Below, in pieces: positions 19,144 to 26,535 of a stretch of 41,489 bases of DNA. The notes under the pieces are model-generated. The model saw only the letters and a program-made list of their open reading frames with translations. It did not search any database and was not told the DNA's origin. Made by a program: the position numbers and the translations under genes. The stretch's first letter is position 1. Each line of letters begins with the position of its first letter. Source of the DNA: a virus; IMG/VR virus record IMGVR_UViG_3300022752_000142, positions 1 through 41,489 of that record; one strand, given 5' to 3'.

Positions 19144-20315
19144 TAGAAACCTGCTTTACTTTTTTCTCTTGTTATTACTTCTAGTTCTTTGAAACTAAGT
19201 ACCATGTTTATTTCTGTAGGCGCGCCATCAGTAAAACTAGAAAACCCTTCGCCGCTTCCGTATTCAACTTGCATATCAACTAATGCACAAGGAGCGAATC
19301 TGTGGAAAAAAACATTTTCTCTATCCTGGAAATAGTATCCAATTTGAAATTCTGAAGGATATATAAAAAATAATCTTTCAGGCGAAACCGATGGAAGCAT
19401 ATGCTCTTTAAATGTATTGATAATACTATATACATCTTCAGTTTCTTTATCACTTTTAGGTAAAAATCTATATTTAAAGTTAAATGTTCTAAAAGCAACA
19501 GATTCAAAAAGGACTTCTCTAAAAGGATTAGTTGTGACTTTGGCAGAGGATCTTAATAGATCCACTGTATTGATACCTGCTATTTGAGGTATTTTTGCTA
19601 CCGCCATAGCCACAGCGGGCATAACTTCAGAACTATTTGCTATCCCTGAGATAGCACCAGTTGCACTAGAAAATTTACCAAGAAATCCTGCTAGCGCCCC
19701 TAAATCCTTATTTGAATACTCTGCAGAATATCTAACTGTTGGTTTTTCTTCAAGATGTAAAGCTAATGCCTTTCGAAGCCTATACATCTTATCAGGTTGA
19801 GTAATAGAACTGCCTGTCCTAATTTGATTAGAAACCGCTCTACCTGCTTCTGCAGTAGCTAAAACAGTGCCTAATGCAGCAGCTCCGCCTATCACTGAGC
19901 CAGCTGCTCTAGCTCCAGCTGATCCAGACCTCCCACCTACACTAGAAATTGTACTGTAAATTTTTTTAGCACCAAACGCAGCTAATGCACCACCAGCAAT
20001 CAAACCAACAGATAAATCAAATGCTCTTCCAGATTCGTCAGGATTTAATTGTGCTCTGTTGTTTCTTATAATCTCACCTTCTAACGTATCATAACCATAT
20101 TGAACTTTAGACTTGCCTCTCACATTTATTTGAAATAAAACGTAATGTTGTAAATCTCTATCACCTAAATTATCAGGAAAATATCTAATATCAAGACTAT
20201 GCCTATCTTCAGAAAGTAAAGTACCTACCCCAGACACGTCAAGTCTATTAATTTGAGTAGTTATATCTGAGGATGTATCTACTGGTAATTCTGGTATAAT
20301 TCTCGGCTGTGTCAT
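19143..20315 (-). CDS. gp48: Baseplate tail tube cap, gp48-like
   Basis: 390 residues (T4 gp48 has 364). The C-terminal half (FKYRFLPKSDKETEDVYSII, then FFHRFAPCALVDMQVEYGSG at about 340-360) has the tail-tube fold signature shared by gp19, gp48 and gp54. The middle, about 105-165, is an Ala/Gly-rich low-complexity stretch. It is first in the minus-strand tail operon, 27 bp after a TATAAATA promoter. gp54 is the alternative identity, but the plus-strand gene at 21375 fits gp54 better by size. Confidence 0.65.
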   Translation of the reverse strand: MTQPRIIPELPVDTSSDITTQINRLDVSGVGTLLSEDRHSLDIRYFPDNLGDRDLQHYVLFQINVRGKSKVQYGYDTLEGEIIRNNRAQLNPDESGRAFDLSVGLIAGGALAAFGAKKIYSTISSVGGRSGSAGARAAGSVIGGAAALGTVLATAEAGRAVSNQIRTGSSITQPDKMYRLRKALALHLEEKPTVRYSAEYSNKDLGALAGFLGKFSSATGAISGIANSSEVMPAVAMAVAKIPQIAGINTVDLLRSSAKVTTNPFREVLFESVAFRTFNFKYRFLPKSDKETEDVYSIINTFKEHMLPSVSPERLFFIYPSEFQIGYYFQDRENVFFHRFAPCALVDMQVEYGSGEGFSSFTDGAPTEINMVLSFKELEVITREKSKAGF

Positions 20316-20322
20316 CTTTGTC

Positions 20323-20330
20323 TATAAATA
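20323..20330 (+). promoter_or_regulatory. T4-type late promoter for the gp4 to tape-measure operon
   Basis: Exact TATAAATA on the plus strand, 25 bp before the gp4 ATG at 20355. With T4 spacing its start site falls near 20336, the same place as that of the opposing promoter. Confidence 0.75.
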
Positions 20331-20341
20331 AGGTTATTATT

Positions 20342-20349
20342 TATTTATA
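20342..20349 (-). promoter_or_regulatory. T4-type late promoter for the gp48 to fibre operon
   Basis: Exact TATAAATA on the minus strand, 27 bp before the gp48-like ATG at 20315. It faces the plus-strand promoter at 20323-20330 across an 11 bp gap. Confidence 0.75.
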
Positions 20350-20354
20350 TCAAT

Positions 20355-20813
20355 ATGTATACCAATACTTATAAAGGCAAATTTAGACCTACAAATTCTA
20401 AAAAATACAATGGGGATATTTTCAATATTGTTTATAGGTCTCTGTGGGAATTGAGATTTATGAAATGGTGCGATACTAATCCATCAGTTCTAGAATGGGG
20501 GTCAGAAACTGTCGTAATACCCTATATATCGCCTTTGGATAGAAAAATTCATAGGTATTTTGTAGATTTTTATATTAGAGTAAAGGATAAAAACAACGTT
20601 GTTCAAAGATACCTTATAGAAATAAAACCCGAAAAATTCACCAAACCTCCTGCAATTCCTAAAAATAAAACCAAAAAATTTATAGATGAGGTATTTCAGT
20701 ATGGTGTAAATGAAGCAAAATGGAAAGCAGCGTTTGAATTCTGTGAGGATAGAAATTGGAAATTTTTAATATTGACTGAAAAAGATTTAGGTATCAGTAA
20801 AACAAATAAATAA
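20355..20813 (+). CDS. gp4: Head completion protein gp4
   Basis: 152 residues, the size of T4 gp4 (150). Conserved family phrases: YTNTYKGKFRPTNSKKY, SLWELRFMKWCDTNPSVLEW, then HRYFVDFYIRV and RYLIEIKP. The E, D and E-x-K arrangement is that of a restriction-endonuclease-like (TnsA-type) fold; the family acts in head completion before tail joining. It is the first gene of the plus-strand late operon. Confidence 0.9.
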   Translation: MYTNTYKGKFRPTNSKKYNGDIFNIVYRSLWELRFMKWCDTNPSVLEWGSETVVIPYISPLDRKIHRYFVDFYIRVKDKNNVVQRYLIEIKPEKFTKPPAIPKNKTKKFIDEVFQYGVNEAKWKAAFEFCEDRNWKFLILTEKDLGISKTNK

Positions 20814-20817
20814 TAAA

Positions 20818-21375
20818 ATGGCTAATATTTTTGATAACATAAGAAATAATGCAGGCGATTCTGCAAAGTCTTATACTTGGTATCAAGATCAAATAAAAAG
20901 ACTTGGTAGTACAAGACCAGAAAGCTTATTGAAAGGTAGCTCGTTAACAAGTACAATTATACCAGGTAAAATGTATTTATTTGCGTATGACCCCAAGTTT
21001 AAAAATGTTCTACCATACTACGATAAATTCCCTTTAGTATTTCCATTTAGAAAAGTAAAAGGGGGATTTTTCGGTATTAATATTCATTATCTACCCTATT
21101 TGGCTAGATTTAAACTTTTAGGGGCACTAACAGATTTAATTTCTAGTAATGAAAGTGATGATACCAAATTAAATTTATCATGGAGAATTTTAGTAGCGTC
21201 ATCTAAATTTTCTGCAGCACAAGCATGTGTTAAACATTATTTGACTCAACATATAGAAAGCAGATTCTTAAACATACCATATCAAGATTGGTTGACTGCA
21301 TCCCAACTACCCATAGAGAGATTTGTCGGTGCAGATAAATCACAAGTATGGAGAGATAGTAAAGCAAAATACTAA
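20818..21375 (+). CDS. Conserved T4-like phage protein, possibly gp2-like DNA end protector
   Basis: 185 residues, no membrane segment. The most distinctive block is PGKMYLFAYDPKFKNVLPYY DKFPLV around 50-75, followed by GGFFGINIHYLPYLARFKLL, a pattern I associate with a conserved protein of T4-like aquatic phages near gp4. T4 gp2, which protects packaged DNA ends, is also encoded beside gp4, but gp2 is longer (about 274) and I cannot confirm the link by sequence alone. It starts 4 bp after the gp4 stop, and its TAA precedes the next ATG with a 1 bp overlap. Confidence 0.5.
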   Translation: MANIFDNIRNNAGDSAKSYTWYQDQIKRLGSTRPESLLKGSSLTSTIIPGKMYLFAYDPKFKNVLPYYDKFPLVFPFRKVKGGFFGINIHYLPYLARFKLLGALTDLISSNESDDTKLNLSWRILVASSKFSAAQACVKHYLTQHIESRFLNIPYQDWLTASQLPIERFVGADKSQVWRDSKAKY

Positions 21376-22082
21376 TGGCACTAGCTGAATCAAATTTTAA
21401 TTTAGAAAACTTTAAAACTCAGGTTTTAGGAAAAGGTTTATCCAGAACCAATCGTTTTGAAGTTATCATATTACCACCTTTAAGTTTAGAAAAATATCAA
21501 GCTGAAATAGCATCCCTATTAGCTGATGCTACTAATCTTCCTCCAATTAATATGGAGATACAATCTCAAAAAATATTTGGGCCGAGATACTATAGGCCTA
21601 AATCCTACGAAATGGGTGGGGATGGTTTAATTATAAATTTTCTTGTGGACAAAGATATGGTAGTAAAAAGATTTTTCGAGGATTGGATAGATTTAGTTAT
21701 TGAACCCGAAACATATCTCGTAAAATATCAAAATAATTATTTAGGAAGAATTGAATTAAAACAACTAGACGAAAAAGAAGAAATTACATACAACGTAACC
21801 TTGATTGATGTTTTTCCAAGATCTATGAATATTATGGAACTTAATAATTCATCAAATGGTAATTTTCATAGATTAGCTATAACCTTTACCTATAGAAGAT
21901 GGACATCTAAACCTATAGGAGCGAAATCAGATGTTAGAACAATTGCACCTAATCCTTTTGTTAGAGAGGATATAGTTAGAAATAGAGAACAATCTTCTAA
22001 ATTAGATAACAACGTATCAACTGCTTCCAATCCAACTACTATTCTTGAGCCTAATACTGAGCAACCATATGTTGCATCATAG
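21375..22082 (+). CDS. gp54: Tail-tube-fold protein, probably baseplate tube initiator gp54
   Basis: 235 residues. The sequence has the gp19/gp48/gp54 tube fold pattern: an N-terminal LSRTNRFEVIILPPL, ADATNLPPINMEIQS, then YNVTLIDVFPRSMNIMELNN and LAITFTYRRWTS. Phage tube proteins are similar, so gp19 itself (163 residues) is the alternative; the longer C-terminal tail and the baseplate gene context favour gp54. It is followed 8 bp later by gp26. Confidence 0.6.
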   Translation: MALAESNFNLENFKTQVLGKGLSRTNRFEVIILPPLSLEKYQAEIASLLADATNLPPINMEIQSQKIFGPRYYRPKSYEMGGDGLIINFLVDKDMVVKRFFEDWIDLVIEPETYLVKYQNNYLGRIELKQLDEKEEITYNVTLIDVFPRSMNIMELNNSSNGNFHRLAITFTYRRWTSKPIGAKSDVRTIAPNPFVREDIVRNREQSSKLDNNVSTASNPTTILEPNTEQPYVAS

Positions 22083-22090
22083 GAGACTAT

Positions 22091-22789
22091 ATGCCTTTGC
22101 CAAAACTTGAGACGCCGACTTATACTACAGAATTACCATCAACAGGACAAAAAATTACATTTAGGCCTTTCTTAGTAAAAGAACATAAAATTTTACTTAC
22201 ATTAACAGCAGCAGATGAAGTAGAAATAGCAAGAGTAATTACTGATTTAGTTGATGCGTGTACATTTAAAAAATTAAAAATAAATGAATTGGCCAATTTT
22301 GATATTGAATATTTGTTTATGATTTTAAGAGCCAAATCTATAGGTGAAACTATGGATTTAGTTTTAACTTGTGAAAATTGCAATGAGAAGAATGATATAA
22401 CTGTAAATCTATTACATGCTAAAGTAGATAAGAACGAAAACCATAGTAATAAAATTAAATTAAATGATGAAATAAGTATAATCTTAAAATATCCGAAATT
22501 CGAGGACGTACTTAAATTATTTCAATCTGGTACAGAAGTAGATACATTTGAATTAGTAGTAAAAAGTATAAAAACAATTTATACTAAAGATGATGTATAT
22601 GAAGCATCTGAACAAACTTACGAAGAATTAAGCGATTTCGTAAATAGTATGTCTAAAGATCAATTTGAAAAGCTTGAAGATTTCTTTTTGACTATGCCGA
22701 AACTAAAACAGATAATAGAGAAAAATTGCGATAAGTGTGGGCATCCAAATAAAGTAATATTGGAGGGTCTACAAAATTTTTTCGTCTAG
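22091..22789 (+). CDS. gp26: Baseplate hub protein/tail chaperone gp26
   Basis: 232 residues (T4 gp26 has 208). The N-terminus (KLETPTYTTELPSTGQKITF RPFLVKEHKILL) is the T4_baseplate family pattern. Two CxxC pairs, CENC near residue 95 and CDKC near 217, could bind a zinc ion. A strong ribosome binding site (AGGAG) lies 5-6 bp before the ATG. The last codons contain an A4T6C run that is a good -1 slippery site. Slipping there would join gp26 to the gp51-like frame. Position directly before the tape measure is that of lambda G/GT-type chaperones. Confidence 0.85.
   Translation: MPLPKLETPTYTTELPSTGQKITFRPFLVKEHKILLTLTAADEVEIARVITDLVDACTFKKLKINELANFDIEYLFMILRAKSIGETMDLVLTCENCNEKNDITVNLLHAKVDKNENHSNKIKLNDEISIILKYPKFEDVLKLFQSGTEVDTFELVVKSIKTIYTKDDVYEASEQTYEELSDFVNSMSKDQFEKLEDFFLTMPKLKQIIEKNCDKCGHPNKVILEGLQNFFV
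22774..22783 (+). promoter_or_regulatory. Predicted -1 ribosomal frameshift site joining gp26 to the gp51-like frame
   Basis: In the gp26 frame the last codons are CAA AAT TTT TTC GTC TAG. Two overlapping heptamers are in the right phase for simultaneous -1 slippage: A AAT TTT (22774-22780) and T TTT TTC (22777-22783). After slipping, reading continues at CGT (22783) and stays open for 63 codons to the TAA at 22972-22974. No start codon with a ribosome binding site is visible at the front of that frame. Confidence 0.65.
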
Positions 22790-22974
22790 CTCTTTCGCAG
22801 GAAAGTCTTGTTAACTATTTCAAATTAAATTTTGCATTGATGCATCATCATAAGTATTCTTTATCAGAAATAGAAAATATGCTACCCTGGGAAAGAGAAA
22901 TATATGTAACCTTATTGACTCAATATGTCAATGAGGAAAATGAAAAAATAAAATTAAGTAAAACTAAAAGCTAA
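22783..22974 (+). CDS. gp51: gp51-like tail assembly protein, read by -1 frameshift from gp26
   Basis: 63 codons in the -1 frame relative to gp26, encoding a helical peptide that includes NYFKLNFALMHHHKYSLSEI and then ENMLPWEREIYVTLLTQYV. This resembles the T-like or gp51-like tail chaperone extension found after gp26 in T4-like phages. With the slip at 22780 the fusion would be about 294 residues. The only internal ATG in frame, at 22840, lacks a ribosome binding site and would start in the middle of the conserved block. It ends 10 bp before the tape-measure ATG. Confidence 0.65.
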   Translation, partial: RLALSQESLVNYFKLNFALMHHHKYSLSEIENMLPWEREIYVTLLTQYVNEENEKIKLSKTKS

Positions 22975-22984
22975 TGGATACCAA

Positions 22985-24784
22985 ATGGCATTAGAAAAAT
23001 TAAGAGAATCCTTGAAAAAAGATAATGTAGATCCTGTCACTAAAAAAATTATAAACGAAATAAAACAAAGTAGTATTTCGTCATCTACTTTACTTAAGAA
23101 AGAACTTAATGATCTTGAAAAAGGAATAACCAACGTTAATGCTAATCTAGAAAAAATCTTTAAAGCTTTAACCAATTCCCCTTTAGTAAAAAATAATAAA
23201 CCGGGACAATCTTCGCCCGCTATGACTAATAAAGGTGAAATAGTATATGTCACTAATCCACAGGATAGAAGATTATTAAGACAAACAATAGGTAATCAAC
23301 CTTTAAATTTTAGAGATGTATTTACTTCTTTTGCTAGTAAAGATCAAAAAAATCGTTCATATCTATTTCAGTCTGGTGAACAGGCAAGAGCAAGAGAAGA
23401 TCTTAAGATCAAACTTGCCAAGAATCAAATTACTAAAAATGAATTTGATTTAGAAAACGAAAAAATAGGTACTACTGCAGGTTTGAATCCTATTAATTTT
23501 ATCAAAGATTTTGGTGAGGGATTGAAGGACATTTTTAATTTTTTCACCAATAAAAATAAATTAATGGTGGAAACAAATGGTGATTCCGATAGAACAGAAA
23601 AAACTATTACAGAAAGAAAATTAAAACTATCAGATTTAACTAATTCAGATGTAGTGGATAAAGGGATATCAATTAAATTACTGACAGAAGTAATCAAAAT
23701 AAGAAAAATTTTGGAGAAAAGAGATAGACCTACTACAACAAGAACAAGATTAAACAGACCAGAAATTATAGATATAGGTAAAGAAAATCTTCTAGAATTG
23801 CCATATAATTCTAGAAGATTAGAAAGCAATAAAAAACAAGAAGTAAAAATTACTAGATTAAGACCAGATTTTACTCAAAAAAATATACCAGGTTACACTG
23901 GTGGTCAAATGCAAGGAAATATAAAAGGTATTTATAATTCTAGAAGATTAGAAAACAATAAAAAACAAGAAGTAAAAATTACTAGATTAGGGCCAGATTT
24001 TACTCAAAAAAATATACCAGGTTACACTGGTGGTCAAATGCAAAGAAATATAAAAGATATTGTCCAGACTAAGAAAGAACCACCTGCATTACCTTTACTG
24101 GCAGGTCCTAATCAATCGGTAGTTTCTAAACCTTCTTTACCTATGGAAGTTACTAAAAAGACTGATGATATTATAGATGTTGAACCAAAAGAAGTTTCTG
24201 AAACTAATATTAATATGGGCGGCGCAGCAGGGGCAGTGGGTGCTTCAGGAGCAGCTACTGCTGCTAGTAAAGTTTCCAAATTTAAGAATTTTATTAAAGG
24301 TGCAGGAAAAGTTGCTATGACAGGTTTAAGAACTGTAGGCAAGCTTGCATTACCGGTAACTGCTGCATTGGGTGCAATGGACGCAACTGCTGGTTATATG
24401 AATGCGACTGAAAATTTAGATATACAAAACAGAGAAGCTACACTTGGAGAAAAATTATCTTCAGCGGCAGGAAGTGCTATTTCTGGCCTATCTTTCGGAC
24501 TACTAGATTCTAAAGATATTTCTAAAAAAATAAAAGAGATAACTGGTGCTGGTCCCGATATTACTCCTGCTAATTTACAGGAAAATAATTTATCATCGGC
24601 ATCACAACAAAATGAAGAACTAAAAAGATCAAGTAACGGAATAGGTAATATGGTAGTAAACAATATTACTCAAACATCTGATAATCAATCACCTATTCAA
24701 GCACCTTCAGCAACCCCTAGAGGCGGGTTACCTTCGTCATTAGAACAGTATATTAAAACTAGAGCATCATATGGTATAGCGTAA
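22985..24784 (+). CDS. gp29: Tail tape measure protein, gp29-like
   Basis: 599 residues (T4 gp29 has 590). The N-terminal half is highly charged and helical (KLRESLKKDNVDPVTKKIIN and onward), the C-terminal half has an Ala/Gly-rich hydrophobic stretch at about 410-475 (GGAAGAVGASGAATAAS, then GLRTVGKLALPVTAALGAM) as in tape measures. A 43-residue tandem repeat occupies about 274-359. It follows the gp26/gp51 chaperone genes and ends at a strong terminator, as tape measures do in many phages. T4 gp29 sets tail length and sits in the tube. Confidence 0.8.
   Translation: MALEKLRESLKKDNVDPVTKKIINEIKQSSISSSTLLKKELNDLEKGITNVNANLEKIFKALTNSPLVKNNKPGQSSPAMTNKGEIVYVTNPQDRRLLRQTIGNQPLNFRDVFTSFASKDQKNRSYLFQSGEQARAREDLKIKLAKNQITKNEFDLENEKIGTTAGLNPINFIKDFGEGLKDIFNFFTNKNKLMVETNGDSDRTEKTITERKLKLSDLTNSDVVDKGISIKLLTEVIKIRKILEKRDRPTTTRTRLNRPEIIDIGKENLLELPYNSRRLESNKKQEVKITRLRPDFTQKNIPGYTGGQMQGNIKGIYNSRRLENNKKQEVKITRLGPDFTQKNIPGYTGGQMQRNIKDIVQTKKEPPALPLLAGPNQSVVSKPSLPMEVTKKTDDIIDVEPKEVSETNINMGGAAGAVGASGAATAASKVSKFKNFIKGAGKVAMTGLRTVGKLALPVTAALGAMDATAGYMNATENLDIQNREATLGEKLSSAAGSAISGLSFGLLDSKDISKKIKEITGAGPDITPANLQENNLSSASQQNEELKRSSNGIGNMVVNNITQTSDNQSPIQAPSATPRGGLPSSLEQYIKTRASYGIA
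23804..24061 (+). repeat. Tandem duplication of 129 bp in the tape measure gene
   Basis: Two direct, adjacent 129 bp copies (23804-23932 and 23933-24061) differ at 5 positions, all A/G. Each encodes 43 residues beginning YNSRRLE and containing NIPGYTGGQMQ. The frame is kept. Confidence 0.9.
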
Positions 24785-24808
24785 AAAAGGGGCTAGAGCC
24801 CCTTTTTT
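24783..24808. terminator. Bidirectional intrinsic terminator
   Basis: A GGGGC/GCCCC hairpin (with the loop TAGA or closely similar) is flanked by six A on the left and six T on the right, so it can stop transcripts from both strands. It lies between the convergent tape-measure and secreted-protein genes. Confidence 0.85.
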
Positions 24809-24818
24809 GTGAACACAA

Positions 24819-25049
24819 TTACTTCTTGGCTGGTTCTGCCGCTGGTTTACCATCTTTACCAACTGGTTTAACCTTTGGCTTGTCGCCGTCTTTCTTGGCT
24901 TCATCTTTTTTAGTCTCATCCTTCTTAGGCTCTTCCTTCTTAGCTTCAGCTTTGGGAGGTTCAGCTTTTTTGGCTTCTTCCTTCTTAGCGTCAGCTGCAT
25001 ACGCAAAAGTAAAACCAAGTGCTGCTAAAAGTGCGATTAAAGTTTTCAT
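24819..25049 (-). CDS. Small secreted or periplasmic Lys/Glu/Pro-rich protein
   Basis: 76 residues. Residues 1-18 are a clear Sec signal peptide (MKTLIALLAALGFTFAYAAD) with a signal peptidase I site after AYA. The mature part is nearly all K, E, A, P and D in repeating AKKEE, PKAEA and KKDE units, with no Cys or aromatic residue. A good ribosome binding site (AAGGAA) lies upstream of the ATG. The gene follows gp32 after a 92 bp gap. Similar K/E/A-rich small exported proteins are common in betaproteobacteria. Function unknown; the low-complexity composition makes family assignment unsafe. Confidence 0.7.
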   Translation of the reverse strand: MKTLIALLAALGFTFAYAADAKKEEAKKAEPPKAEAKKEEPKKDETKKDEAKKDGDKPKVKPVGKDGKPAAEPAKK

Positions 25050-25141
25050 TTTGTTTCCTTAGTTAAAATTGACAATTTGTCATCCTTCAGTCGATCCAAG
25101 GCCACTATATTTTAAGTGACGGGAGTCGAATCCAGCTAGGA

Positions 25142-26071
25142 CTAGTCGTCGTTTGCTAGTTTAGCGAAGTACGAAATTGACTCCTCATCATCATCGAAAT
25201 CCAAGTCCTTAGCTGGGGCATTAGATTTAGTAACAACTTGAGTCTTAGGAGGACGTACTTCTTCTCCTTCGGACGTTGGATCATCCAAGTCCACATTTTC
25301 TGCTTTTTTGCTGCCTGATGCTACACCTGTAGCAAGCACCATATTTAATTTAGCTTTAAGATCTTCATATGACTTAAAATTCTTCGGATCCAAGAAATCC
25401 ATCAAAGAATGTTGCATACTCCACAATGCATCAATTTTATCATCATCATTAGATACAGGAGTAGTACTTTCAAATTCGGATTTGTCATAATTTCTGTACC
25501 CCTCAACGTTTCTAATTTTTAAACGAAAATTAGCTCCATCCCAGAAGTCAAACACGTTGATAGGTTTCTCATCCTCAAATTGAGGTTCAGCTTTATCTTT
25601 AATTTTTTCCCAAATTTTCTTGCCATATTTGAAAAGAAATACCTTACCTTCATTTTCAGGATGAGCAGGATCCTTAACAACTAGAATATTTGAGATGTAT
25701 GTTAAGCGGCGTTTCTGTTTACGAGCAATCTCTTTATTTGCTTCAACTCCAGAATTCCAAAGTTCAGTATTATAGTCAGACACAGGATCGTTTTTGCCGA
25801 TAGTGGTCAAAGAGTTTTCAATATACCATTTTCCGCCTGGACCTTGAAAACCATGATTCCAGATTTGTACAAACGGCAAATCTTCATTTTTGGGAGCAGG
25901 TAAAAATCTAATTACCGCATATCCATTACCCGATTTGTCTACTTCAGGTTGCCAAAAACGATTATCCTCTGATCGATTTTGAGTGGGATTAGAGATTTTT
26001 TCAACCTCTTTCATTAAAGCATCAAACCCACCACGAGATTTACGAAGTTCTGCTAAAGATGTGAAAGCCAT
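25142..26071 (-). CDS. gp32: Single-stranded DNA-binding protein gp32
   Basis: 309 residues (T4 gp32 has 301). N-terminal LAELRKSRGGFDAL corresponds to the basic cooperativity region. The core has the gp32 pattern NRFWQPEVDKSGNGYAVIRF LP, NHGFQGPGGKWYIEN, then RRLTYISNILVVKDP. The C-terminus is acidic (DLDFDDDEESISYFAKLAND), as in the T4 domain that binds gp59 and other partners. Unlike T4, the protein has no Cys, so the H-C-C-C zinc site of T4 gp32 is missing and replaced by an IENSLTTIGKNDPVSDYN segment. A ribosome binding site (AAGGAG) and a sigma70 promoter at 26190-26218 lie upstream. Confidence 0.93.
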   Translation of the reverse strand: MAFTSLAELRKSRGGFDALMKEVEKISNPTQNRSEDNRFWQPEVDKSGNGYAVIRFLPAPKNEDLPFVQIWNHGFQGPGGKWYIENSLTTIGKNDPVSDYNTELWNSGVEANKEIARKQKRRLTYISNILVVKDPAHPENEGKVFLFKYGKKIWEKIKDKAEPQFEDEKPINVFDFWDGANFRLKIRNVEGYRNYDKSEFESTTPVSNDDDKIDALWSMQHSLMDFLDPKNFKSYEDLKAKLNMVLATGVASGSKKAENVDLDDPTSEGEEVRPPKTQVVTKSNAPAKDLDFDDDEESISYFAKLANDD

Positions 26072-26105
26072 TTATTTCTCCTTATTGCGACTGTATAGCG
26101 TTGTA

Positions 26106-26291
26106 TTAGCGTTTTTTAATTTTAGAGTTACTAAAAGCATAATCATAAAAATCATCAAACGCATCATCAGTAATTTTAGATGATGCCATATTATATAATA
26201 AATTTCTGTGCTTGTCAATACGATGTTTGCCTTTTTCAATCTTTTTAAGTTTAATTTCTCGGTCAAACTCATCACGTTTTGTCTTGCTCAT
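26106..26291 (-). CDS. Small hypothetical protein between gp59 cluster and gp32
   Basis: 61 residues, strongly charged: a basic N-terminal half (SKTKRDEFDREIKLKKIEKG) and an acidic segment DDAFDDFYDYAF. The start at 26291 has a modest AGGAGC site 14 bp upstream. The sigma70 promoter for gp32 lies inside this frame at 26190-26218, and a second ATG just after it (26188) would give a 27-residue product, so the true start is uncertain. No family recognised. Confidence 0.5.
   Translation of the reverse strand: MSKTKRDEFDREIKLKKIEKGKHRIDKHRNLLYNMASSKITDDAFDDFYDYAFSNSKIKKR
26190..26218 (-). promoter_or_regulatory. Perfect sigma70 promoter upstream of gp32
   Basis: On the minus strand TTGACA (26213-26218), a 17 bp spacer and TATAAT (26190-26195). 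Its transcript would begin about 110 bp before the gp32 ATG. It lies inside the 61-residue frame. Confidence 0.8.
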
Positions 26292-26307
26292 TCTTAAATT
26301 TTAGCTC

Positions 26308-26535
26308 CTAAGCTGTATTATCATCTTCTCGATGTGAAACTACTAGATACGGCCACTGCGAAATTCTTTTAGTTATTTCTTGTTGGTTATATGCTAGTTT
26401 AACTATAAATTTTTGAGTTTCTTTTAAAGACTCAGTTAATTTATCTATTTGGTCCTCTAGAGAGGCCACATTCTTTTCCATATTAATTATCTTTTGGGCA
26501 TAGATGTCCAAATCTTGTTCTAAAAATTCTTCCAT
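26308..26535 (-). CDS. Small coiled-coil protein between gp59 and gp32
   Basis: 75 residues. Residues about 10-60 have heptad spacing of hydrophobics (IINMEKNVASLEDQIDKLTE SLKE), predicting a coiled coil, so an oligomeric or partner-binding role is possible. The frame overlaps the gp59 C-terminus by 53 bp, suggesting translational coupling. I do not recognise a family; its place in the gp33-gp59-gp32 cluster suggests replication or transcription. Confidence 0.6.
   Translation of the reverse strand: MEEFLEQDLDIYAQKIINMEKNVASLEDQIDKLTESLKETQKFIVKLAYNQQEITKRISQWPYLVVSHREDDNTA

Noticed and set aside
22840-22974. Independent start of the gp51-like gene at the internal ATG at 22840
   Set aside because: No ribosome binding site, and it would drop the conserved first 19 residues of the frame; frameshifting explains the arrangement better, though it is not excluded.
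24767-25018. Second reading frame over the secreted protein gene (Lys/Leu/Arg-rich, 83 codons)
   Set aside because: Out-of-frame echo of the repeated AAG/GAA codons; it lacks the signal peptide and the ribosome binding site belongs to the 25049 start.
25063-25141. Possible tRNA or tRNA fragment: GGATTCGACTCCCG-like sequence on the minus strand
   Set aside because: A TTCGACTC match to a T loop is present but flanking bases do not pair into a T stem, and no anticodon or D arm can be folded. At most a relic.
26072-26275. Alternative 67-codon frame overlapping the 61-residue gene before gp32
   Set aside because: Composition (many Met, Leu, Ile) is that of a shifted frame, and no ribosome binding site lies before it.
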